Shown one piece after another: positions 7,969 to 15,814 of a stretch of DNA of 64,000 bases. Origin of the DNA: Sporolactobacillus sp. STSJ-5 (lineage in GTDB: Bacteria; Bacillota; Bacilli; Bacillales; Sporolactobacillaceae); NCBI RefSeq assembly GCF_024385605.1, contig NZ_JANFOJ010000002.1:310001-374000 (forward strand). Reading direction: 5' to 3'. A model generated the notes under the pieces. The model had not been told where the DNA came from and made no database searches. It worked only from the letters and a program-made list of their open reading frames with translations. Made by a program: the position numbers and the translations under genes. How positions within the stretch are numbered: position 1 is the first letter of the stretch; each line of letters opens with the position of its first letter.

Positions 7969-9519
7969 ATGTTACTTATTGAAGCGAAGGATGTCGCTTT
8001 TTCTTATGGAGACAAATTGATTTATCAAGATATGAATTTCAGGCTGATGGAGGGCGAACATATCGCACTGGTCGGTCATAATGGTGCCGGAAAATCTACC
8101 TTTCTTAAATTGCTGCTTGGTGAATTATTGCCGGATAATGGAGGCATCAGCAAGAGGAAGGACTTAAAAATCGGTGTTATTGAGCAACATCTAAATTTTG
8201 GCAAAGGAAAGAGCATTTATGAAAGCCTGCAAGATGCGTTTAAAGAACTGTTTGACGCAGAACGCACGATGAATGAACTTGCTGTCAAAATGCAGGAACC
8301 TAATGCGGATCCTTCCTATATTGACGAATACGGCCAGCTACAGGAGCTTTTACTGGCAAACGATTTTTACACTATCGACGCAAAGATTCATGAGATGGCT
8401 GATGGGTTAGGATTATCGGCAATCGGACTTGAAAAAGACGTAACACAATTGAGCGGAGGTCAGTTGACCAAATTGTGTCTTGCAAAGTTACTGCTTGAGA
8501 ACCCGGATGTACTGCTGCTTGACGAACCGACGAACTATCTCGATGTTGTTCATATTAATTGGCTGACAAATTATCTCAACGCCTATTCACATGCTTTCAT
8601 TGTGATTTCCCACGACACGCAATTTCTGAATCAAATTGCCCAATATGTCTATCACTTGGAAAACCAGCAATTGATTCGTTATGTTGGCAATTATCAATCC
8701 TATCTTAAACAGCATGAAGCGCGGCAGGAACAGCAAGAGATTGCGTTCCGTCAGCAACAACGAGAAATTAAAAAACTGGAAACCTATATTCAGAAAAACA
8801 AGGTGCGTACGGCTACGGCAAAGCAAGCGAAGAGCAGGGAAAAACAGTTAGACAAAATTGAGCGACTTGATCCACCTTCACAGTTGCGAAAGCCGCATTT
8901 CCATTTTAAAGTGGATCGTCAGCCGGTACGAATGATTTTCGCAGCGGAGAATCTTGATGTCGGCTATGATCGCCCCTTATTTCCACGCGTTAATGAAAAA
9001 ATTATGCGCGGCGAGAAGATTGCTATTATCGGACATAATGGCATTGGAAAGACCACGCTTCTCCGAACGCTGCTTGGCGAGTTGAAGCCGATATCAGGAT
9101 GTGCCGAACAAGGGGAGCGTGTGATGCCCGGCTACTTTTCACAACTCTCGGCGCCGCCTCATTTAACGCCACTGGAATGGATGATGGAACAATTTCCGGA
9201 GACTCCTGAAAAAGTTCTGCGTCAGCATCTGGCTCAATGCGGAGTATTTGCCGAACATATGCGGCAACCGATGGATACATTGAGCGGCGGTGAGGAAACA
9301 AAGGTCCGAATTGGAAGACTGATGCTGCAGAAAAGCAATGTCCTGATTTTTGATGAACCGACAAACCACCTTGATGTATTCGCAAAGGAAGCATTGAGTA
9401 AGGCGCTTGAGGTTTATGACGGCACTGTTTTAGTAGTAAGCCATGAACCTTCGTTCTATGAAAAATGGATCACAAGGGTTTGGGACATTGAACAATGGTC
9501 AAAAAAGAAGAAAAAGTAA
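7969..9519 (+). CDS. ABC-F family ATPase (ribosome-associated or antibiotic-resistance type)
   Basis: A 516-residue cytoplasmic protein with two nucleotide-binding domains and no membrane segment. First domain: Walker A GHNGAGKS at residues 36-43, signature LSGGQ at 161-165 and Walker B LLLDEPTN ending near 189. Second domain: Walker A GHNGIGKT at 355-362, signature LSGGEE near 438, Walker B LIFDEPTN near 459-466. The interdomain linker, about residues 240-310, is charged and helical as in ABC-F proteins that enter the ribosomal E site. Such proteins act as translation factors or protect ribosomes from macrolides, lincosamides or pleuromutilins. The attenuator-like leader favours a drug-inducible protective role. 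I cannot assign a specific subfamily. Confidence 0.92.
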   Translation: MLLIEAKDVAFSYGDKLIYQDMNFRLMEGEHIALVGHNGAGKSTFLKLLLGELLPDNGGISKRKDLKIGVIEQHLNFGKGKSIYESLQDAFKELFDAERTMNELAVKMQEPNADPSYIDEYGQLQELLLANDFYTIDAKIHEMADGLGLSAIGLEKDVTQLSGGQLTKLCLAKLLLENPDVLLLDEPTNYLDVVHINWLTNYLNAYSHAFIVISHDTQFLNQIAQYVYHLENQQLIRYVGNYQSYLKQHEARQEQQEIAFRQQQREIKKLETYIQKNKVRTATAKQAKSREKQLDKIERLDPPSQLRKPHFHFKVDRQPVRMIFAAENLDVGYDRPLFPRVNEKIMRGEKIAIIGHNGIGKTTLLRTLLGELKPISGCAEQGERVMPGYFSQLSAPPHLTPLEWMMEQFPETPEKVLRQHLAQCGVFAEHMRQPMDTLSGGEETKVRIGRLMLQKSNVLIFDEPTNHLDVFAKEALSKALEVYDGTVLVVSHEPSFYEKWITRVWDIEQWSKKKKK

Positions 9520-9611
9520 GCCATGATTGTGCAATGAAATGGATCAATAGACAGATCTGTTCAGAATCTGCTAAGGTAGTCACATGAAATGTTTCGATTA
9601 GGATGATCATG

Positions 9612-9932
9612 ATGAGTGATAAAACACCGGTTGATTTAGATAATAAAACATTGGCTACAGTGGCCCAAATTTTTAAAGCAGTGTCTGAACCGACGCGTGT
9701 TCGGATTCTCTATTTGCTTTCGCAGCGCGAGTGTTCTGTTTCGGAGATTTCCGATCTTTTAGCTCTGCAGCAATCAACTGTTTCTCATCAGCTTAGTTTT
9801 TTAAAACAACTGCATCTGGTTAAATCACGTCGCGAGGGAAAAGTCATTTTTTACTCCGAGGAAGACGAACACGTCATGAATCTGCTTGCACAGACGATTG
9901 ACCATACGAGGCACCGGTACATCAAGAAATAG
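9612..9932 (+). CDS. czrA: CzrA-like ArsR family metal-sensing repressor
   Basis: A winged-helix repressor of about 106 residues. The recognition helix region is [17 protein letters not shown]. Near the C-terminus an Asp, three His and their spacing (DxH, ten residues, HxxH) coincide with the alpha-5 zinc/cobalt site of Staphylococcus aureus CzrA (Asp84, His86, His97, His100). By family knowledge, Zn(II) or Co(II) binding releases DNA and derepresses an efflux gene. No CDF or P-type exporter is adjacent, so the target must be elsewhere. Three ATG codons lie within ten bases; the third, at 9612, has the best spacing (eight bases) from an AGGA site. Confidence 0.88.
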   Translation: MSDKTPVDLDNKTLATVAQIFKAVSEPTRVRILYLLSQRECSVSEISDLLALQQSTVSHQLSFLKQLHLVKSRREGKVIFYSEEDEHVMNLLAQTIDHTRHRYIKK

Positions 9933-10030
9933 GTGAGAACGGGCGGGGGAATGATGATGAATGCCGCCGCTCCAAGCGCTTCTTAGACATACAGTATTAG
10001 AGAATAACCAGTGAATGGGAGGGAATGAAA

Positions 10031-10279
10031 GTGCCCAATCAATCGATTTATTCTCAGTGCTGTGGTCTAGTGAATCAGCCGGTTGAAATCCGTTGCCATG
10101 ATGGCTCAGTCCATCGAGGCATGCTGACACGTGTTGACGAACGGACTGCATATTTGCAACCTGCTGGAAGTGTTTTATCAAACAGTCCTGGTTTGTTCCT
10201 CTGGGGAAGCGGAGGATGGGGATATCCAATCGCACTAGCATCAATCGCAGCTATTTTGGCAATTGGATTTTTTTGGTGA
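10031..10279 (+). CDS. Small LVNQPVEI-domain protein with C-terminal membrane helix
   Basis: An 82-residue protein starting with GTG seven bases after GGAGGG (an ATG two codons upstream lies too close to that site). The segment LVNQPVEIRCHDGSVHRG followed by a strand ending AYLQP is clearly related to the first domain of the protein at 6628-7008. The tail instead carries a tryptophan/glycine-rich stretch and one strongly hydrophobic helix ending at the C-terminus (IALASIAAILAIGFFW). The two may be paralogues placed on a surface or membrane by different tails. Function unknown. Confidence 0.65.
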   Translation: MPNQSIYSQCCGLVNQPVEIRCHDGSVHRGMLTRVDERTAYLQPAGSVLSNSPGLFLWGSGGWGYPIALASIAAILAIGFFW

Positions 10280-10292
10280 AGAAATGGATAGG

Positions 10293-10321
10293 GAGTTTCT
10301 CCAAGTGGGAAGCTCTTTTTT
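10293..10321 (+). terminator. Terminator
   Basis: Stem GAGTTTC / GGAAGCTC (one G-T pair) followed by TTTTTTC, directly after the small LVNQPVEI-domain gene. Confidence 0.65.
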
Positions 10322-10414
10322 CGTGGGAAACGAATATTATGCTTTTTTAGTGAAAAATGGTATGCTGTGTTGTAAAGGATCAAGAATGATTTGCTACAAA
10401 AGAGGTGATTCTCA

Positions 10415-10882
10415 TTGAATAAACGAGAAGCCATGGTTTTATTAAAAAACAAAGGGTACAAACATACAGATAAACGAGAGGATATATTGGATTTATTTGA
10501 TCGCAAAGGTGGATATCTTTCAGCAAAGGACATTCAGATTGCGTTAAAAGATGATTATCCGGGGATCAGCTTCGATACAATTTATCGTAATTTATCGCTG
10601 TTTCAAGATTTAATGATTCTTGAAGAAACGGAGCTTGACGGTGAAAAAATGTATCAGTTCCATTGTAAGGAGCATCATCATCACCATCTTATTTGTCTTC
10701 GTTGCGGTAAAACGAGAACCATTGATGTGTGCCCAATGCAGGACTTGTCACAAATTGATCCCGAATTTCAAGTGACCGGACATAAATTTGAAATTTACGG
10801 ATATTGTAAAAATTGCCGCGAAAAAATAGAAAAAGATGAAAAATCAACTCATGATTCAATAACGGTAAGCCCAATGACTTGA
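10415..10882 (+). CDS. zur: Zinc uptake regulator Zur (Fur family)
   Basis: A 155-residue metalloregulator; the sequence follows B. subtilis Zur closely, for example DDYPGISFDTIYRNLSLF in the recognition helix and GHKFEIYGYC near the end. A run of five histidines (EHHHHHLIC) and two CxxC pairs (CLRCG and CKNC) supply the sensory and structural zinc sites. With zinc bound, Zur represses zinc importers and alternative ribosomal proteins. TTG at 10415 is the start, seven bases after AGAGGTG. The C-terminus is about ten residues longer than in B. subtilis. Its closeness to the CzrA-like sensor puts a zinc-deficiency and a zinc-excess regulator within 1 kb. Confidence 0.95.
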   Translation: MNKREAMVLLKNKGYKHTDKREDILDLFDRKGGYLSAKDIQIALKDDYPGISFDTIYRNLSLFQDLMILEETELDGEKMYQFHCKEHHHHHLICLRCGKTRTIDVCPMQDLSQIDPEFQVTGHKFEIYGYCKNCREKIEKDEKSTHDSITVSPMT

Positions 10883-11295
10883 TGGGTTTCCGCTATTTTT
10901 TTTATTAAAGATTCCTTCTCGCTGGTGCAGTCAATCGAAACGAGTATGTAGGTATGCGGCTTTTGTTTCAATACTTTTGTATAACAGCAATCAATAATAA
11001 AACCGAGTAAAAAACCGAAGACGCTTGAGGCAATTCCCCAGATGATCGGACCAAGCGGCAGTAGAAAACCTACACTTGCGCCAATGACTCCGAAAATAGT
11101 TGCGAAAATAAATCCCAAATCTGCCAAACTTGTTGTTTCAGTAGGATCTTTATAACCTGATTTTGGTTTTGATTGAGTTGGCGCTTTCAAAACAAAGCAG
11201 GAAATATCGCTTTTTTTAATTTTATTTCTTTGAAGTTCGGTCAATAATAGTTCAACTGAAAGTGATGGATGAAATAGGCAGATGATGTTGCTCAT
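10849..11295 (-). CDS. Unknown membrane protein with glycine-rich central helices
   Basis: A 148-residue protein. An N-terminal beta-alpha segment (MSNIICLFHPSL...) and a C-terminal one (TYILVSIDC... to VIGLTVIES) flank two close hydrophobic helices rich in glycine (residues about 58-103). This layout, a split soluble domain around a glycine-zipper hairpin, is seen in several stress-related membrane proteins, but I cannot name a family. A GGGGG ribosome binding site precedes the ATG. It follows the next membrane protein by 18 bases and overlaps the convergent zur 3' end by 34 bases. Confidence 0.7.
   Translation of the reverse strand: MSNIICLFHPSLSVELLLTELQRNKIKKSDISCFVLKAPTQSKPKSGYKDPTETTSLADLGFIFATIFGVIGASVGFLLPLGPIIWGIASSVFGFLLGFIIDCCYTKVLKQKPHTYILVSIDCTSEKESLIKKIAETHQVIGLTVIES
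10863..10903 (+). terminator. Terminator spanning the zur stop codon
   Basis: Stem CGGTAAGCCCA / TGGGTTTCCG with one mismatch and one G-T pair, nine-base loop, then TATTTTTTTT. The stem includes the zur stop codon and also the 3' end of the convergent gene. Confidence 0.7.
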
Positions 11296-11313
11296 TGATC
11301 TTTGCCCCCTTTC

Positions 11314-12069
11314 TCAGATATTCAGTCGTGATCGATTTGCTCCCCACTCTCGACGTAAATAGGTGCTGAGTTCTTCCTCGAAAAGGCGATTACTTTCACT
11401 TGTTTTCGAATATGCGTCGTAAGCACTGCCCCAAATAAGCGAAGGAATAAAAAGAAACCATTCAGCATCAAGTAACTGAATCGACTCGTTGAATTCTGCA
11501 TGGTCAATAATGAACAGTTGAATGCTCTGAAGTTCATGGCAATTAACATAAATAGCCACCGACCACGCCAAAAGTGAAATTGCGGGAATAAGACGACGTG
11601 TATAAAGTTGTCCCAATCCGGGAAGTAAAAGTGACCAAATAGAAGCTGCCCAGGGCAGACGCTTATCTAAAAAACAAGTTTCTATTGAACGTAAATCAAG
11701 CACGTCCATTTCTACTGGCTGGTTTTTAACTAATGTATATAAGAGATTCAATTTTGTAGCCGTACGATAGCTGTCCCAAATACAATAAAAATAAAAAGGA
11801 ATGTAGATGAGTACCCATTGCGTATTGAGAACATTTGTTGCATGTTCGTAATCACCTACGAAGGAATAAACCATTGCTAAGTTTAATTTTGAATTGAAGT
11901 TGATAATGATTTCAAAAAGAAATAAGACATTCCCTTTAATATGCATATCCAAAAGCATATGACCAAAACCTGCAAATGCTGCTGACCACCAAGCGACCAC
12001 CGCCGGACGATGATGGGACAAACTTGCGGATCCGAAGCAGTCTAAAATTGCTCTCTTTCTTCTTACCAT
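11314..12069 (-). CDS. Unknown polytopic membrane protein with two GxGHx/GxGQLY repeats
   Basis: A 251-residue protein with about five to six membrane helices. Two similar segments, FAGFGHMLLDMHIKGNVL and LPGLGQLYTRRLIPAISLL, resemble the turn found in TM2-like and other small membrane proteins, suggesting an internal duplication. GGAG lies seven bases before the ATG. It forms a two-gene operon with the 148-residue membrane protein. No function is known to me. Confidence 0.7.
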   Translation of the reverse strand: MVRRKRAILDCFGSASLSHHRPAVVAWWSAAFAGFGHMLLDMHIKGNVLFLFEIIINFNSKLNLAMVYSFVGDYEHATNVLNTQWVLIYIPFYFYCIWDSYRTATKLNLLYTLVKNQPVEMDVLDLRSIETCFLDKRLPWAASIWSLLLPGLGQLYTRRLIPAISLLAWSVAIYVNCHELQSIQLFIIDHAEFNESIQLLDAEWFLFIPSLIWGSAYDAYSKTSESNRLFEEELSTYLRREWGANRSRLNI

Positions 12070-12276
12070 TTTTAAACTCCAATCTAAACATTAGGATTGA
12101 TGGTGGATGTACACTACATCATTAAGCATTTTTCTTGTTAGTTTTCCTCTAAGCATGTAATTCATACATGACAAATTGGCGACTCAATTATTATGATCAA
12201 AGATCACTTTTGTTCTCATTAATAAGTACTTTCCCAATTCATCCCATCGTCGGTTCTTAGCACAATTTTTAAAATA

Positions 12277-12305
12277 TTGACAAAGTAAATGAGTCCTAAT
12301 ATACT
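12277..12305 (+). promoter_or_regulatory. Strong sigma-A-type promoter in a gene-poor region
   Basis: TTGACA at 12277-12282, 17-base spacer, TATACT at 12300-12305. It would start a transcript near 12312. The region 12070-12406 holds no other supported gene; a 24-codon hydrophobic frame at 12328-12402 lacks a ribosome binding site. Confidence 0.75.
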
Positions 12306-12406
12306 TATTTTGTTCCTATAAATTTTCATGATTTTAGTCATCTGCGGTATTCCTGCCGTTAGTCTTTTGTGGTACTTGATTGTGGCTGAGGAAGGACACT
12401 AAGGTA

Positions 12407-12835
12407 ATGACTCATTATAACAATTCGAATTATTTATTTTTCAATGAAAAGCCGACACGGATCAATCAGATCGCTTTACAATTCAACTCATTTTTTTGGG
12501 GTATTGTGGTGTGTGAAGCAAATGGCAGAAGTGTTGATTATTTTGTGACGATTCAGTTGACTATGCAATGTGTTTGCTCTGTTTTATTGGGAGTACTGAT
12601 AAATAATCTTCTAATTGTTCTTGATATTCAGCAAAGATATATTGGTTCTTGCCAAAAAGCGTTAATGGCGGCTTTTAGTGATGCGCTCAAGGAAAACAAA
12701 CGCAAAAAAGAAGCCTATAGGCTTTGTCTATATCGTCCTCGAAAAAATCCAGTTCAAAATGATTTTGAACTGGATTTTGTGGTGTTTGGGCATGAAAGGA
12801 GAAACGTCAATGATTATTCCAAGGCGATTATATGA
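12407..12835 (+). CDS. Doubtful hypothetical protein
   Basis: A possible 142-codon frame beginning at ATG 12407, ten bases after GAGGAAGGA. One hydrophobic segment lies near residues 50-72. Against it: the frame runs through a terminator-like palindrome at 12744-12778 and into the ykfA start, it has unusual composition (many Asn, Cys and Gln) and resembles nothing I know. The true product may be shorter, or the transcript may be non-coding. Confidence 0.25.
   Translation: MTHYNNSNYLFFNEKPTRINQIALQFNSFFWGIVVCEANGRSVDYFVTIQLTMQCVCSVLLGVLINNLLIVLDIQQRYIGSCQKALMAAFSDALKENKRKKEAYRLCLYRPRKNPVQNDFELDFVVFGHERRNVNDYSKAII
12744..12781 (+). terminator. Palindromic terminator upstream of ykfA
   Basis: A 17-base perfect inverted repeat centred on G12761 (AAAATCCAGTTCAAAAT and its complement), ending in GGATTTTG. 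Works in both directions in principle. It lies 30 bases before ykfA, so it would end the transcript from the 12277 promoter. A smaller hairpin (AAGCC TATA GGCTT) lies 30 bases before it. Confidence 0.65.
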
Positions 12836-13730
12836 GGGAGATACAATAGGTGTGATCAGCCCTGCCGGTTCCCCGGACATGCAGCGACTTGAGAAGGGAT
12901 GTGAATGGTTAAAACAGCTTGGTTTCCGGGTTCGTTTGGGCAAAAATATAGATAAGAAATACGGTTATTTGGCTGGATCCGATGAAGAACGGTTGGCTGA
13001 TTTCCATGAGATGTTTGCTGATGATACGGTACGTGCGATTATTTGTTCAAGAGGCGGTTATGGTACTGCACGATTCGCAGATCGAATTGATTTTGACTTG
13101 ATCCGAAAGCATCCGAAAGTTTTCTGGGGATATAGCGATATTACTTATTTACATACGGCAATTAGGCAGCAAACCGATTTGATAACCTTTCACGGACCTA
13201 TGCTTGCTTCGGATCTCAGTGCTCCCGATGTTCCGCTGCTCTCAAAACAGTTGTTTTCCCAGCTATTTCAACCCATGTCATTGCGCTATGATGAACATTT
13301 GTCTCCGCTCTCCACGTTACATGGCGGTACTGCTGAAGGAAAGCTAGTCGGTGGCAATTTATCACTTTTAGTCAGCTCAATTGGTACACCATTTGAGATT
13401 AACATGAAAAATAAACTGGTCTTAATTGAAGATATCGGAGAAGCACCCTATCGGATTGACAGTATGCTTAATCAATTGAGACTAACAGGAAAATTAGATC
13501 AAGCAGCCGGATTTATCATCGGCGATATTCACCAAAATCTACCGGACGATAAAAAGGATACGCTCACATACCAAGAAGTTATCCGGACTTATTTAGGATC
13601 TCTGGGAAAGCCTGTGGTCAGCGGCTTTTTCATTGGACATTGTGCTCCGAATTTTTCCGTTCCACTCGGCGTTGACGCCATGCTCGATGCCGATCGGAAA
13701 CAGCTGTGGATTCAGCCGGGCGTGATGTAA
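12810..13730 (+). CDS. ykfA: LD-carboxypeptidase (peptidase S66), YkfA-like
   Basis: A 306-residue S66 family serine peptidase that removes D-amino acids from L,D bonds of murein peptides. The nucleophile Ser is in WGYSDITYLH, the triad Glu in VLIEDIGEAPYR and the His near FIGHCAPN. The GGYG turn after ICSR is also typical. The frame is open upstream, but the ATG at 12810 has AAGGAG nine bases ahead and gives the family's N-terminus. Gene order with an epimerase and an NlpC/P60 peptidase copies B. subtilis ykfA-ykfB-ykfC, which degrades cell-wall-derived peptides. Confidence 0.93.
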   Translation: MIIPRRLYEGDTIGVISPAGSPDMQRLEKGCEWLKQLGFRVRLGKNIDKKYGYLAGSDEERLADFHEMFADDTVRAIICSRGGYGTARFADRIDFDLIRKHPKVFWGYSDITYLHTAIRQQTDLITFHGPMLASDLSAPDVPLLSKQLFSQLFQPMSLRYDEHLSPLSTLHGGTAEGKLVGGNLSLLVSSIGTPFEINMKNKLVLIEDIGEAPYRIDSMLNQLRLTGKLDQAAGFIIGDIHQNLPDDKKDTLTYQEVIRTYLGSLGKPVVSGFFIGHCAPNFSVPLGVDAMLDADRKQLWIQPGVM

Positions 13731-13770
13731 CCGATTTTTGACTTAATGAAATCCTGAAAGGGCGAATAGG

Positions 13771-14853
13771 ATGAAAATCGTTGATGTACAAACAAAAAGA
13801 CTGGCGATACCACTGGTCAAACCATTTAAAACCGCACTTCGAACGGTGAATACAGCTGAAAGTACAGTCGTGTTTATCACCTGTGATGATGGAACAACAG
13901 GAATTGGTGAGGCTCCTCCGACACATGTGATTACCGGTGAAAGTCTTGCAAGTATTGAATACGCTGTAATGGAAGTTATTCGTCCGAAAATTATCGGACT
14001 TGAAATTGAACAAAAAGAACGGATTAATCATGCGGTAGATCAAGCGATTTTGCATAATTCAAGTGCAAAAGCGGCTATCGATATTGCTGTGTATGATTGC
14101 TTGGCAAAAAGATCAGGGCTTCCGCTTTATCAGCTGCTCGGAGGCAATGACAATAAACTTGAAACGGATTTCACTGTAAGTGTTAATCCTGTAGATGAAA
14201 TGATTCAAGATGCAATTGGCTACGTTAAAAAAGGATTTACAACACTGAAAATAAAAGTAGGCAATTCGACAGTAAAAGAAGATCTTGAACGCGTTCAAGG
14301 TCTCAGACGGGCTGTAGGTTCTCATATAAAATTAAGACTCGATGCGAACCAGGGGTGGAACGCCAAATCTGCCGTTGCCATTATTCATAAAATGGAGGAT
14401 ATGGATTTAAATATTGAGTTAATTGAACAGCCTGTACCTGCATGGGATTTTGAAGGAATGAGATATGTTACGGAACATGTAGACACATTAATTATGGCTG
14501 ACGAAAGCATTTTTAGTCCTGCGGACGCAGCGAGGCTTCTGGCAATGCATGGATGCGACATTGTGAATATTAAATTGATGAAGGCAGGCGGCATTTATGG
14601 TGCTGAGAAAATCAATAACCTTGCGGAAGCGTATGGCGTTGAATGCATGGTCGGCTGTATGGTTGAGTCAAATGTTGCGGTTACGGCAGCTTGTCACTTT
14701 GCTGCTGCAAAAGCAAATGTGACGCGCTGTGATCTTGATACACCACTCATGTTTGCATCCAATCCGGTCATTGGCGGTGCCATTTACAACTATAGTTGCA
14801 TCTCACTGCCTGATACACCTGGATTAGGTATCCAACGGGTTCAAATCAATTGA
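13771..14853 (+). CDS. ykfB: L-Ala-D/L-Glu epimerase
   Basis: A 360-residue enolase-superfamily dipeptide epimerase that turns L-Ala-D-Glu into L-Ala-L-Glu so peptidases can use it. The KxK motif is in TLKIKVG; metal ligands are the Asp of RLDANQGW, the Glu of LIEQPVPAW and the Asp of MADESIF; the opposing lysine is in IVNIKLMKAGG. It follows ykfA by 40 bases and its stop is 14 bases before the ykfC start. A muconate cycloisomerase annotation is common for this family, but the neighbours favour the dipeptide epimerase. Confidence 0.93.
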   Translation: MKIVDVQTKRLAIPLVKPFKTALRTVNTAESTVVFITCDDGTTGIGEAPPTHVITGESLASIEYAVMEVIRPKIIGLEIEQKERINHAVDQAILHNSSAKAAIDIAVYDCLAKRSGLPLYQLLGGNDNKLETDFTVSVNPVDEMIQDAIGYVKKGFTTLKIKVGNSTVKEDLERVQGLRRAVGSHIKLRLDANQGWNAKSAVAIIHKMEDMDLNIELIEQPVPAWDFEGMRYVTEHVDTLIMADESIFSPADAARLLAMHGCDIVNIKLMKAGGIYGAEKINNLAEAYGVECMVGCMVESNVAVTAACHFAAAKANVTRCDLDTPLMFASNPVIGGAIYNYSCISLPDTPGLGIQRVQIN

Positions 14854-14867
14854 GGGAGAAGATTCAA

Positions 14868-15764
14868 TTGAAAAGAAGGAGAGTATCTGTTCCAGTGGCG
14901 ACGATCTGGACAAATCCGGAATCAGTTCGGACTATTGATGTGGCCGTTGTTAATGACCGACCTGACATGGCTGCATGGTTACGGTCAATGACGCGTGATG
15001 AAACCATTGCATTGTGCAAGGAAAAAAGGCTCCAAACTCAAGTACTGTTCGGTAATGAACTAATTATTGACGAAATAAAGGGGGCATGGGCAAAAGTTCA
15101 CGTTCCCAGCCAACCGTCGACTAAAGATAAACGTGGATATCCGGGTTGGATGCCGATCCGTCATTCTATTGAAACTGACATGAGTACAAATTGCGCGTTG
15201 GTCATGGTTCAGAGTAAAATGGCAACATTCTTTACGACTCAAAAAGAACCGGTGTTTGATTTAAGTTTCGGAACATTTTTGCCTGTTCTCGAAACAGGGG
15301 ACATCGATCTTATGGTAGACAGCCCTATCGGCCCAGGCTTTATCCACAAAAAGGATGTTCTTCTTCCTGAACAGCAGCATCTTCTTTCCGGCTCTGAAAT
15401 AGTAAGAAATGCTGAACGATTTTTGAACCTTCCTTACCTATGGTCCGGAATGAGTGCATATGGTTATGATTGTTCCGGATTCAGTTATTCGATGTTTTAT
15501 GCAGGCGGTTATTTAATTCCACGGGATGCAGATGATCAATCGATTCTAGGCAAGGCTGTTTCATTTGAGAATGTGCTACCGGGAGACTTGCTTTTTTTTG
15601 CTTATGAGAGAGGGAAGGGTTATGTCCACCATGTCGGCATTTATGTTGGAAACGGTAAAATGATCCACTCTCCAACGCCTGGTGCAATTATCAGTATTAC
15701 AGAACTTAAAGAATCAAAGTATGAAGAAGAATTGTGCACGATTCGTCGTTACTGGAAGGAATGA
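14868..15764 (+). CDS. ykfC: Gamma-D-glutamyl-L-diamino acid endopeptidase, NlpC/P60 family
   Basis: A 298-residue cysteine peptidase cutting between D-Glu and the diamino acid of murein peptides. The catalytic Cys is in YGYDCSGFSYS, the His in VHHVGIYVGNGKMIHS. The N-terminal 170 residues contain SH3-like segments as in B. subtilis YkfC. No signal peptide is evident, fitting intracellular peptide recycling. TTG at 14868 is chosen because GAGGGAG precedes it by nine bases; a TTG at 14850 overlapping ykfB lacks a site. Confidence 0.9.
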   Translation: MKRRRVSVPVATIWTNPESVRTIDVAVVNDRPDMAAWLRSMTRDETIALCKEKRLQTQVLFGNELIIDEIKGAWAKVHVPSQPSTKDKRGYPGWMPIRHSIETDMSTNCALVMVQSKMATFFTTQKEPVFDLSFGTFLPVLETGDIDLMVDSPIGPGFIHKKDVLLPEQQHLLSGSEIVRNAERFLNLPYLWSGMSAYGYDCSGFSYSMFYAGGYLIPRDADDQSILGKAVSFENVLPGDLLFFAYERGKGYVHHVGIYVGNGKMIHSPTPGAIISITELKESKYEEELCTIRRYWKE

Positions 15765-15814
15765 ATCGGGTTCAGTTTTAAATTAAGATATAGATGATGA
15801 ACGAGGTGAGAAGA

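Noticed and set aside
12328-12402. 24-codon hydrophobic frame after the 12277 promoter
   Set aside because: No ribosome binding site before the ATG and no known relative; kept only as a note.
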